Positions 18,735-27,076 of a stretch of 32,312 nt of DNA are shown one piece after another (positions within the stretch are counted from its first letter, which is position 1; each line of letters opens with the position of its first letter). The position numbers and the translations under genes are program-made. This DNA comes from Saprospiraceae bacterium. GTDB taxonomy: Bacteria > Bacteroidota > Bacteroidia > Chitinophagales > Saprospiraceae. The DNA lies in NCBI GenBank assembly GCA_026996805.1, contig JALWKB010000230.1, positions 1-32,312 of the forward strand, read 5' to 3'. Below the pieces are notes generated by a model that was not told where the DNA came from, searched no databases, and saw only the letters and a program-made list of their open reading frames with translations.

Positions 18735-18767
18735 TATTTTGCAATTCATGACAAATTTGCTACCGCT

Positions 18768-18804
18768 CGTCGAAAAAGTATGCGCATTGATGACATATCC
18801 CTTG
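18768..18804 (+). promoter_or_regulatory. Conserved upstream block (copy 1) CGTCGAAAAAGTATGCGCATTGATGACATATCCCTTG
   Basis: Aligns without gaps with 31799-31835 (CGTCGAAAAAATATGTACATTCATTACATCTCCCTTG) at a similar distance (126 and 120 nt) from the A-gene ATG. Confidence 0.55.
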
Positions 18805-18876
18805 CATCTTTAGCACAGCGCCCAAATATTTGCATTGACGAACTCTTGATAATTGCAGGTATGTTGCGAGTATGGG

Positions 18877-18884
18877 TATAAAAT
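18877..18884 (+). promoter_or_regulatory. TATAAAAT box 9 nt upstream of A1 ATG
   Basis: gTATAAAATggtagtaccATG. Confidence 0.4.
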
Positions 18885-18893
18885 GGTAGTACC

Positions 18894-19412
18894 ATGATTG
18901 CTCTACTCCGGCGATCTACGATTTTCATGGGTTTGTCCACTTGGCTTTTACTTCATGCCACATTGGGAAATGCCCAATTCGCCGTCTTGCCCATCGGCGG
19001 CGATGCTACTGGTCCAGACGGATCAGCTTCCTACTCCGTCGGACTGCCCGCCTACCAACACTACCGCAGCGCCATCCTCTACGTACAGGAAGGCGTTCAA
19101 CAGCCCAATCTCCCCCGCAACACGCGCACGGCCACTCCCGCAGCCATCCCCCTACAACTCTATCCCAACCCCGCTGCGGAACAGCTCTTCCTGCACTTTC
19201 CCAGCGATGCACCCGAAGGGCTCCACTACCGCATCATCGACACCCGAGGACGCACCGTCCAAGTGGGGCGACTGTCCCACACTGCCGCTATTCCCTCCAT
19301 CGACCTGCGCGCACTGCCCAATGGGCTGTACCTATTGCAGATCTACCGCCTACAAAAGGGGCTGCCATCTGCGATTTCATACCACAGCTTCATCAAACAA
19401 CTGGGACAATGA
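18894..19412 (+). CDS. A1: small secreted protein with T9SS type A (Por) C-terminal sorting domain
   Basis: Signal peptide, then QFAVLPIGGDATGPDGSASYSVGLPAYQHYRSAILYVQEGVQQPN, then CTD LQLYPNPAAEQLFLHFPSDAPEGLHYRIIDTRGRTVQVGRLSHTAAIPSIDLRALPNGLYLLQIYRLQKG... Confidence 0.9.
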   Translation: MIALLRRSTIFMGLSTWLLLHATLGNAQFAVLPIGGDATGPDGSASYSVGLPAYQHYRSAILYVQEGVQQPNLPRNTRTATPAAIPLQLYPNPAAEQLFLHFPSDAPEGLHYRIIDTRGRTVQVGRLSHTAAIPSIDLRALPNGLYLLQIYRLQKGLPSAISYHSFIKQLGQ

Positions 19413-19438
19413 CCTCAAAAACATAAAAACCTACAGCT

Positions 19439-22400
19439 ATGAAAACAATCACTACACTTTTCGGATGTGTATTCTGCGCAGTGCTTTGCACCTTGAATCT
19501 CACGGCTCAGGTGCCCGACAAGATGAGCTATCAGGCCGTCTTGCGCGACGCCTCCAACCGGCTACTCGTCAACCAGACGGTGGGCATACGTGTGTCCATC
19601 CTACAGGATGCCCCCAACGGCCGCGAAGTCTTCGTCGAAACCCACACCGCCACCACCAACGACAACGGCTTGGTGACCATCGAAATCGGCGGTGGCAACC
19701 GTATCCTCGGTAGGCTCCTCGCCATACCGTGGGCCAATGCCGCTTACTTCCTCAAAGTCGAATGGGATCCCGACGGCGGCACCGACTACACGCTCAGCCA
19801 TACGGCCCAGCTCCTCAGTGTACCCTATGCCTTCCATGCCCGTACCGTCGAAATACCCGACGATGCCGATGCCGACCCCACCAATGAGTTTCAAACACTC
19901 ACCAAAAACGGCAACCTCATCATCCTCTCCAACGGCGGCAGCGTCGTCGACGAAGTCGATGATGCCGACCCCGATCCGCAAAACGAAATCCAAACACTCT
20001 CCAAAACGGGAAACACCATCACCCTCTCCAAAGGCGGCGGCAGCGTCGTCGATGCAGTCGATGATGCCGATGCCGACCCCAACAACGAGCTGCAGACACT
20101 CTCCATCAGCGGAGATCAGCTCAGCATCTCCGGTGGCAATACCGTCACCCTGCCCGACGCCGATCCCAACAACGAGCTGCAGACGCTCTCCATCAGCGGT
20201 GACCAGCTCAGCATCTCCAACGGCAACACCGTCACTCTACCCGATGCCGATCCCAACAACGAAATCCAGACCCTCTCCATTACGGGCGACCAGCTCTCCA
20301 TCTCCGACGGCAACACCGTCATCCTGCCCGATGGCGACGAGTTCAACGAAATACAAATGCTCTCCCGATCGGGCAACATCGTCACCCTCTCTCCCGATGG
20401 AGGTTTTGTCAGCATAGAAGACGACGACTCAGATCCCGCCAACGAGCTGCAGACGCTCTCCATCTCGGGCGACCAGCTCTCCATCTCCGACGGCAATACC
20501 GTCACTCTACCCGATGCCGATCCCAACAACGAAATACAAACCCTCTCCGTCAGCGGTGACCAGCTCTCCATCTCCGACGGCAACACCGTCACCCTACCCG
20601 ATGCCGACCCAAACAACGAAATACAGACCCTCTCCAAAGTGGGAAACACCATCACGCTCTCACACGGTGGCGGTAGTGTCACCGACGAGGTCGACGATGC
20701 CGATGCTGATCCCAACAACGAAATACAGACGCTTTCCGTCAGCGGCAACATGCTCACCATTAGCGGCGGCAACACTGTCACCCTACCCACCGGTGCAGAA
20801 AAGGTAGACGACCTGCTCGACGGCAATTCCGAGCCCGGAGGAGAGAGCGTCTTCATCGGCGAAAACGCCGGCGCCAACGACGACGAAACCGACAACTACA
20901 ACACCGGCATGGGTTTCAATGCCTTGACGAGCAACACCTCCGGTGAATTCAACGCCGCCTTTGGCGCTTATGCATTGCAGTCCAACACCACCGGAAATAG
21001 AAATACCTCCTTCGGTTACAGAGCAATGGTCAATAACACTACGGGTGTCGACAATGTCGCTGTCGGTGTACACGCCCTTCGATCAAACACTACCGGCTCA
21101 TTCAATGTCGCCCTTGGCCCTTACGCCCTATGGCTCAACACCGACCGATCCGAATTAGTCGCTATAGGTTACAATGCACTGTACAACAACGGTACAGGGG
21201 CTATTTTAGCACATCAAGCAACAGAAAATACCGCCGTAGGAGCACATGCTCTCAGGGAAAATACGACCGGATACTACAATACCGCCATAGGTAGCTACGC
21301 CCTGTATTCCAACACAACAGGATCTCAAAACACTGCCATAGGTACAAGAGCCCTGTATTCCAACACAATAGGATATAATAATACCGCCATAGGTAGAGAC
21401 GCTATGTATTTCAACACAACAGGATCTCAAAACACTGCCTTAGGTAGAAGAGCCCTGTATTCCAACACAACAGGATATAATAATACCGCCATAGGTAGAG
21501 ACGCCATGTATTTCAACACAACAGGATATCAAAACACTGCCTTAGGTAGAAGAGCCCTGTATTCCAACACAACAGGATCTAATAATACCGCCATAGGTAG
21601 AGACGCCATGTATGACAACACAACTGGAATTGATAACACTGCCGTAGGCAGAAGTGCTATGTTTAACAACATTTCAGGTGATTCCAACACTGCTGTAGGA
21701 ATGTTGGCATTATATGCCAACACCTTTGGAAAACTTAACACCGCACTTGGCAATAGTGCCCATTCTACCTGCGACAACTGCAATAACTCCACCGGCATCG
21801 GCTACAATGCCAGTCCCACCCTCTCCAACCGCATACACATCGGCAATACCGCCATCACATGGATAGGCGGGGAAGTCACATGGTCTACTTATTCCGATCG
21901 GCGATTTAAGCGCAACATCAGCGACGACGTCCACGGCCTCGACTTCATCCTCCGACTGCGACCCGTCACCTACTACATCGACAAAGACCTCCAAGACTCC
22001 CTCATGGGCGTGGTTGACAACGCCGACTACCCCGAAAAGTACGACATCGAAAAGATCAAGTTCTCCGGCTTCCTCGCCCAAGAAGTCGAAGCCGCCGCCC
22101 AAGCCGTGGGATACGACTTCAGCGGCCTCACTAGACCTAAACACGACAGAGATCTCTACTCCCTCTCCTACGCCTCCTTCGTCGTGCCCCTCGTCAAAGC
22201 CGTCCAGGAACAACAAGCACTCATCCAGCGGCAACAAGACCTCATCGCCACACTGCAAGAAAAAAATGAAGGCCTAAACGCACAGGTCAAAGCACATGAG
22301 GATAAAATAGCTACTCTTTTACACAAAAAGGAGGCGCTTGACGCTGAAGTTCAGTTTCTCAAGGAGCAAAACCAACAACAACAGCAGTGGCTCCAACAGC

Positions 22401-22501
22401 TGGCACTACAAGTCCAACAGCTCAAAGCCGAACTCGCCCAACAGCGCTCATCGCAGCAAAACAACTCGACAACAGCACAGCAGTACAATCAACAACCGTA
22501 A
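19439..22501 (+). CDS. B1: secreted adhesin / 'tail fiber domain' protein with stalk repeats, YadA-like head repeats, peptidase S74 intramolecular chaperone and C-terminal coiled coil
   Basis: Signal peptide MKTITTLFGCVFCAVLCTLNLTAQ; VPDKMSYQAVLRDASNRLL N-domain; DADPNNE(L/I)QTLS(I/V)SGDQLSISDGNTVTLP repeats; NTAIGRDAMYFNTTGYQ repeats; YSDRRFKRNISDDVHGLDFILRLRPVTYYID (S74); Gln-rich coiled coil. Confidence 0.92.
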   Translation: MKTITTLFGCVFCAVLCTLNLTAQVPDKMSYQAVLRDASNRLLVNQTVGIRVSILQDAPNGREVFVETHTATTNDNGLVTIEIGGGNRILGRLLAIPWANAAYFLKVEWDPDGGTDYTLSHTAQLLSVPYAFHARTVEIPDDADADPTNEFQTLTKNGNLIILSNGGSVVDEVDDADPDPQNEIQTLSKTGNTITLSKGGGSVVDAVDDADADPNNELQTLSISGDQLSISGGNTVTLPDADPNNELQTLSISGDQLSISNGNTVTLPDADPNNEIQTLSITGDQLSISDGNTVILPDGDEFNEIQMLSRSGNIVTLSPDGGFVSIEDDDSDPANELQTLSISGDQLSISDGNTVTLPDADPNNEIQTLSVSGDQLSISDGNTVTLPDADPNNEIQTLSKVGNTITLSHGGGSVTDEVDDADADPNNEIQTLSVSGNMLTISGGNTVTLPTGAEKVDDLLDGNSEPGGESVFIGENAGANDDETDNYNTGMGFNALTSNTSGEFNAAFGAYALQSNTTGNRNTSFGYRAMVNNTTGVDNVAVGVHALRSNTTGSFNVALGPYALWLNTDRSELVAIGYNALYNNGTGAILAHQATENTAVGAHALRENTTGYYNTAIGSYALYSNTTGSQNTAIGTRALYSNTIGYNNTAIGRDAMYFNTTGSQNTALGRRALYSNTTGYNNTAIGRDAMYFNTTGYQNTALGRRALYSNTTGSNNTAIGRDAMYDNTTGIDNTAVGRSAMFNNISGDSNTAVGMLALYANTFGKLNTALGNSAHSTCDNCNNSTGIGYNASPTLSNRIHIGNTAITWIGGEVTWSTYSDRRFKRNISDDVHGLDFILRLRPVTYYIDKDLQDSLMGVVDNADYPEKYDIEKIKFSGFLAQEVEAAAQAVGYDFSGLTRPKHDRDLYSLSYASFVVPLVKAVQEQQALIQRQQDLIATLQEKNEGLNAQVKAHEDKIATLLHKKEALDAEVQFLKEQNQQQQQWLQQLALQVQQLKAELAQQRSSQQNNSTTAQQYNQQP
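21268..21650 (+). repeat. 51-bp (17-aa) tandem repeats encoding NTAIGRDAMYFNTTG(Y/S)(N/Q) head units (B1)
   Basis: ggatct at 21422 and ggatat at 21473 are 51 nt apart; repeated units encode NTA(I/L)G(R/T/S)xA(L/M)Y(S/F)N(T)TG. Confidence 0.85.
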
Positions 22502-22585
22502 ATGGTCCGCCTCATGCCATCAGCACATCCAAAAGATAGAGCTTTGTACCAACCTATGCCAAGCCACACCACACAGACCGACCTC

Positions 22586-22612
22586 GGAAGGGGAGTGCTC
22601 AGCTCCCCTTCC
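22586..22612 (+). terminator. Candidate terminator hairpin after B1 (GGAAGGGGAG-loop-CTCCCCTTCC)
   Basis: 10-bp perfect inverted repeat, followed by cacccctcttttc. Confidence 0.6.
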
Positions 22613-22701
22613 ACCCCTCTTTTCACCTATACCACTAATCACAAAAACCCTGAAAAGATCTACGACATAGAGGCAAACATGAAGGATAACTTTTACAATG
22701 G

Positions 22702-22709
22702 TATAAAAT
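22702..22709 (+). promoter_or_regulatory. TATAAAAT box 10 nt upstream of A2 ATG
   Basis: gTATAAAATcgttggcactATG. Confidence 0.4.
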
Positions 22710-22719
22710 CGTTGGCACT

Positions 22720-23238
22720 ATGATTGCACGACTCTTGAAACACTTCCAACACGCACTTTGGTTTGCGGGGATAACTTTCTTCGTTCATCCATCCTCCGCC
22801 CAATTCGCCGTCTTGCCCATCGGCGGAGATGCTTCCGGGCCAGACGGATCAGCTTCCTACTCCGTCGGACTGCCCGCCTACCAACACTACCGCAGCGCCA
22901 TCCTCTACGTCCAGGAAGGCGTTCAACAGCCCAATCTCCCCCGCAGCACGCGCACGGCCACTCCCGCAGCCATCCCCCTACAACTCTATCCCAACCCCGC
23001 TACGGAACAGCTCTTCCTGCACTTTCCCAGCGATGCTCCCGAAGGGCTTCACTACCGCATCATCGACACCCGAGGACGCACCGTCCAAGCGGGGCGACTG
23101 TCCCATACTTCCGCTACTCCCTCCATCGACCTGCGCACACTGCCCAATGGGCTGTACCAATTGCAGGTCTACCGCCTACAAAAGGGCCGGTCATCTGCGA
23201 TTTCATACCACAGCTTCATCAAACAACTGGGACAATGA
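22720..23238 (+). CDS. A2: small secreted protein with T9SS type A sorting domain
   Basis: Near-identical to A1 after the signal peptide; signal peptide differs (MIARLLKHFQHALWFAGITFFVHPSSAQ). Confidence 0.9.
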   Translation: MIARLLKHFQHALWFAGITFFVHPSSAQFAVLPIGGDASGPDGSASYSVGLPAYQHYRSAILYVQEGVQQPNLPRSTRTATPAAIPLQLYPNPATEQLFLHFPSDAPEGLHYRIIDTRGRTVQAGRLSHTSATPSIDLRTLPNGLYQLQVYRLQKGRSSAISYHSFIKQLGQ

Positions 23239-23264
23239 CCTCAAAAACATAAAAACATACAGCT

Positions 23265-26200
23265 ATGAAAACAATCACTACACTTTTCGGATGTGTATTC
23301 TGCGCAGTGCTTTGCACCTTGAGTCTCACGGCTCAGGTGCCCGACAAGATGAGCTATCAGGCCGTCTTGCGCGACGCCTCCAACCGGCTACTCGTCAACC
23401 AGACGGTGGGCATACGTGTGTCCATCCTACAGGATGCCCCCAACGGCCGCGAAGTCTTCGTCGAAACCCACACCGCCACCACCAACGACAACGGCTTGGT
23501 GACCATCGAAATCGGCGGTGGCAACCGTATCCTCGGTAGGCTCCTCGCCATACCGTGGGCCAATGCCGCTTACTTCCTCAAAGTCGAATGGGATCCCGAC
23601 GGCGGCACCGACTACACGCTCAGCCATACGGCCCAGCTCCTCAGTGTACCCTATGCCTTCCATGCCCGTACCGTCGAAATACCCGACGATGCCGATGCCG
23701 ACCCCACCAATGAGTTTCAAACACTCACCAAAAACGGCAACCTCATCATCCTCTCCAACGGCGGCAGCGTCGTCGACGAAGTCGATGATGCCGACCCCGA
23801 TCCGCAAAACGAAATCCAAACACTCTCCAAAACGGGAAACACCATCACCCTCTCCAAAGGCGGCGGCAGCGTCGTCGATGCAGTCGATGATGCCGATGCC
23901 GACCCCAACAACGAGCTGCAGACACTCTCCATCAGCGGAGATCAGCTCAGCATCTCCGGTGGCAATACCGTCACCCTGCCCGACGCCGATCCCAACAACG
24001 AGCTGCAGACGCTCTCCATCAGCGGTGACCAGCTCAGCATCTCCAACGGCAACACCGTCACTCTACCCGATGCCGATCCCAACAACGAAATCCAGACCCT
24101 CTCCATTACGGGCGACCAGCTCTCCATCTCCGACGGCAACACCGTCATCCTGCCCGATGGCGACGAGTTCAACGAAATACAAATGCTCTCCCGATCGGGC
24201 AACATCGTCACCCTCTCTCCCGATGGAGGTTTTGTCAGCATAGAAGACGACGACTCAGATCCCGCCAACGAGCTGCAGACGCTCTCCATCTCGGGCGACC
24301 AGCTCTCCATCTCCGACGGCAATACCGTCACTCTACCCGATGCCGATCCCAACAACGAAATACAAACCCTCTCCGTCAGCGGTGACCAGCTCTCCATCTC
24401 CGACGGCAACACCGTCACCCTACCCGATGCCGACCCAAACAACGAAATACAGACCCTCTCCAAAGTGGGAAACACCATCACGCTCTCACACGGTGGCGGT
24501 AGTGTCACCGACGAGGTCGACGATGCCGATGCTGATCCCAACAACGAAATACAGACGCTTTCCGTCAGCGGCAACATGCTCACCATTAGCGGCGGCAACA
24601 CTGTCACCCTACCCACCGGTGCAGAAAAGGTAGACGACCTGCTCGACGGCAATTCCGAGCCCGGAGGAGAGAGCGTCTTCATCGGCGAAAACGCCGGCGC
24701 CAACGACGACGAAACCGACAACTACAACACCGGCATGGGTTTCAATGCCTTGACGAGCAACACCTCCGGTGAATTCAACGCCGCCTTTGGCGCTTATGCA
24801 TTGCAGTCCAACACCACCGGAAATAGAAATACCTCCTTCGGTTACAGAGCAATGGTCAATAACACTACGGGTGTCGACAATGTCGCTGTCGGTGTACACG
24901 CCCTTCGATCAAACACTACCGGCTCATTCAATGTCGCCCTTGGCCCTTACGCCCTATGGCTCAACACCGACCGATCCGAATTAGTCGCTATAGGTTACAA
25001 TGCACTGTACAACAACGGTACAGGGGCTATTTTAGCACATCAAGCAACAGAAAATACCGCCGTAGGAGCACATGCTCTCAGGGAAAATACGACCGGATAC
25101 TACAATACCGCCATAGGTAGCTACGCCCTGTATTCCAACACAACAGGATCTCAAAACACTGCCATAGGTACAAGAGCCCTGTATTCCAACACAATAGGAT
25201 ATAATAATACCGCCATAGGTAGAGACGCTATGTATTTCAACACAACAGGATCTCAAAACACTGCCTTAGGTAGAAGAGCCCTGTATTCCAACACAACAGG
25301 ATATAATAATACCGCCATAGGTAGAGACGCCATGTATTTCAACACAACAGGATATCAAAACACTGCCTTAGGTAGAAGAGCCCTGTATTCCAACACAACA
25401 GGATCTAATAATACCGCCATAGGTAGAGACGCCATGTATGACAACACAACTGGAATTGATAACACTGCCGTAGGCAGAAGTGCTATGTTTAACAACATTT
25501 CAGGTGATTCCAACACTGCTGTAGGAATGTTGGCATTATATGCCAACACCTTTGGAAAACTTAACACCGCACTTGGCAATAGTGCCCATTCTACCTGCGA
25601 CAACTGCAATAACTCCACCGGCATCGGCTACAATGCCAGTCCCACCCTCTCCAACCGCATACACATCGGCAATACCGCCATCACATGGATAGGCGGGGAA
25701 GTCACATGGTCTACTTATTCCGATCGGCGATTTAAGCGCAACATCAGCGACGACGTCCACGGCCTCGACTTCATCCTCCGACTGCGACCCGTCACCTACT
25801 ACATCGACAAAGACCTCCAAGACTCCCTCATGGGCGTGGTTGACAACGCCGACTACCCCGAAAAGTACGACATCGAAAAGATCAAGTTCTCCGGCTTCCT
25901 CGCCCAAGAAGTCGAAGCCGCCGCCCAAGCCGTGGGATACGACTTCAGCGGCCTCACTAGACCTAAACACGACAGAGATCTCTACTCCCTCTCCTACGCC
26001 TCCTTCGTCGTGCCCCTCGTCAAAGCCGTCCAGGAACAACAAGCACTCATCCAGCGGCAACAAGACCTCATCGCCACACTGCAAGAAAAAAATGAAGGCC
26101 TAAACGCACAGGTCAAAGCACATGAGGATAAAATAGCTACTCTTTTACACAAAAAGGAGGCGCTTGACGCTGAAGTTCAGTTTCTCAAGGAGCAAAACCA

Positions 26201-26327
26201 ACAACAACAGCAGTGGCTCCAACAGCTGGCACTACAAGTCCAACAGCTCAAAGCCGAACTCGCCCAACAGCGCTCATCGCAGCAAAACAACTCGACAACA
26301 GCACAGCAGTACAATCAACAACCGTAA
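23265..26327 (+). CDS. B2: adhesin with S74 chaperone, near-identical duplicate of B1
   Basis: 1020 aa; differs from B1 only at the N-to-S change in LNLTAQ/LSLTAQ by comparison of the supplied translations. Confidence 0.92.
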   Translation: MKTITTLFGCVFCAVLCTLSLTAQVPDKMSYQAVLRDASNRLLVNQTVGIRVSILQDAPNGREVFVETHTATTNDNGLVTIEIGGGNRILGRLLAIPWANAAYFLKVEWDPDGGTDYTLSHTAQLLSVPYAFHARTVEIPDDADADPTNEFQTLTKNGNLIILSNGGSVVDEVDDADPDPQNEIQTLSKTGNTITLSKGGGSVVDAVDDADADPNNELQTLSISGDQLSISGGNTVTLPDADPNNELQTLSISGDQLSISNGNTVTLPDADPNNEIQTLSITGDQLSISDGNTVILPDGDEFNEIQMLSRSGNIVTLSPDGGFVSIEDDDSDPANELQTLSISGDQLSISDGNTVTLPDADPNNEIQTLSVSGDQLSISDGNTVTLPDADPNNEIQTLSKVGNTITLSHGGGSVTDEVDDADADPNNEIQTLSVSGNMLTISGGNTVTLPTGAEKVDDLLDGNSEPGGESVFIGENAGANDDETDNYNTGMGFNALTSNTSGEFNAAFGAYALQSNTTGNRNTSFGYRAMVNNTTGVDNVAVGVHALRSNTTGSFNVALGPYALWLNTDRSELVAIGYNALYNNGTGAILAHQATENTAVGAHALRENTTGYYNTAIGSYALYSNTTGSQNTAIGTRALYSNTIGYNNTAIGRDAMYFNTTGSQNTALGRRALYSNTTGYNNTAIGRDAMYFNTTGYQNTALGRRALYSNTTGSNNTAIGRDAMYDNTTGIDNTAVGRSAMFNNISGDSNTAVGMLALYANTFGKLNTALGNSAHSTCDNCNNSTGIGYNASPTLSNRIHIGNTAITWIGGEVTWSTYSDRRFKRNISDDVHGLDFILRLRPVTYYIDKDLQDSLMGVVDNADYPEKYDIEKIKFSGFLAQEVEAAAQAVGYDFSGLTRPKHDRDLYSLSYASFVVPLVKAVQEQQALIQRQQDLIATLQEKNEGLNAQVKAHEDKIATLLHKKEALDAEVQFLKEQNQQQQQWLQQLALQVQQLKAELAQQRSSQQNNSTTAQQYNQQP

Positions 26328-26411
26328 ATGGTCCGCCTCATGCCATCAGCACATCCAAAAGATAGAGCTTTGTACCAACCTATGCCAAGCCACACCACAC
26401 AGACCGACCTC

Positions 26412-26438
26412 GGAAGGGGAGTGCTCAGCTCCCCTTCC
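26412..26438 (+). terminator. Candidate terminator hairpin after B2
   Basis: Same inverted repeat as 22586..22612. Confidence 0.6.
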
Positions 26439-26527
26439 ACCCCTCTTTTCACCTATACCACTAATCACAAAAACCCTGAAAAGATCTACGACATAGAGGC
26501 AAACATGAAGGATAACTTTTACAATGG

Positions 26528-26535
26528 TATAAAAT
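26528..26535 (+). promoter_or_regulatory. TATAAAAT box 10 nt upstream of A3 ATG
   Basis: gTATAAAATcgttggcactATG. Confidence 0.4.
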
Positions 26536-26545
26536 CGTTGGCACT

Positions 26546-27061
26546 ATGATTGCACGACTCTTGAAACACTTCCAACACGCGCTTTGGTTCGCGGGAATAA
26601 CCATTTTCACTCAACACGCCTCCGCCCAATTCGCCGTCTTGCCCATCGGCGGCGATGCTTCCGGGCCAGACGGATCAGCTTCCTACTCCGTCGGGCTGCC
26701 CGCCTACCAACACTACCGCAGCGCCATCCTCTACGTCCAGGAAGGCGTCCAGCAGCCCAATCTCCCCCGCAGCACGCGCACGGCCACTCCCGCAGCCATC
26801 TCCCTACAGCTCTATCCCAACCCCGCTGCGGAGCGGCTCTTCCTGCTCCTACCCAACGACATACCCGCAGGGCTCCACTACCGCATCATCGACTCCCGAG
26901 GACGCACCGTCCAAGCGGGGCGACTGTCCCATACTGCCGCTACTCCCTCCATCGACCTGCGCGCACTGCCCAATGGGCCGTACCAATTGCAGGTCTACAG
27001 CCTACAAAAGGGCCAGTCATCTCCGATTTCATCCCACAGCTTCATCGTACAAAGTCACTAA
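26546..27061 (+). CDS. A3: small secreted protein with T9SS type A sorting domain
   Basis: Homologous to A1/A2; more divergent CTD (AERLFLLLPNDIPAGLHYRIIDSRGRTVQAGRLSHT...). Confidence 0.9.
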   Translation: MIARLLKHFQHALWFAGITIFTQHASAQFAVLPIGGDASGPDGSASYSVGLPAYQHYRSAILYVQEGVQQPNLPRSTRTATPAAISLQLYPNPAAERLFLLLPNDIPAGLHYRIIDSRGRTVQAGRLSHTAATPSIDLRALPNGPYQLQVYSLQKGQSSPISSHSFIVQSH

Positions 27062-27076
27062 TCAAAACGCTGAGCT

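Larger units (their letters stand above)
19498..22754 (+). repeat. Long direct tandem duplication, copy 1 (identical to 23324..26580 by reading)
   Basis: Offset 3826 nt; ORF-track translations in several frames on both strands are identical between copies; bounded by differences at 19497/23323 and 22755/26581. Confidence 0.9.
23324..26580 (+). repeat. Long direct tandem duplication, copy 2
   Basis: See 19498..22754. Confidence 0.9.

Noticed and set aside
18898-19713. Long alternative-frame ORFs in A genes and A/B junctions (18898..19713, 22829..23539, 26584..27297)
   Set aside because: Pro/Ser/Arg/His-rich shadow translations of GC-rich coding DNA; the frames with signal peptide and CTD are convincing.
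20116-20895. 259-aa minus ORF (MSVSSSLAPAFSPMKTLSPPG...) and its copy at 23942..24721
   Set aside because: Low-complexity antisense reading of the periodic stalk repeats; periodicity keeps the frame open.
21268-21650. Regular 51-bp repeats considered as a CRISPR array
   Set aside because: Repeats are contiguous, in frame and translate into a known adhesin-type motif; no unique spacers and no cas genes.
22502-22723. 73-aa ORF between B1 and A2 (and its copy 26328..26549)
   Set aside because: Spans the candidate terminator hairpin and promoter box, and is conserved only because the whole block is duplicated.
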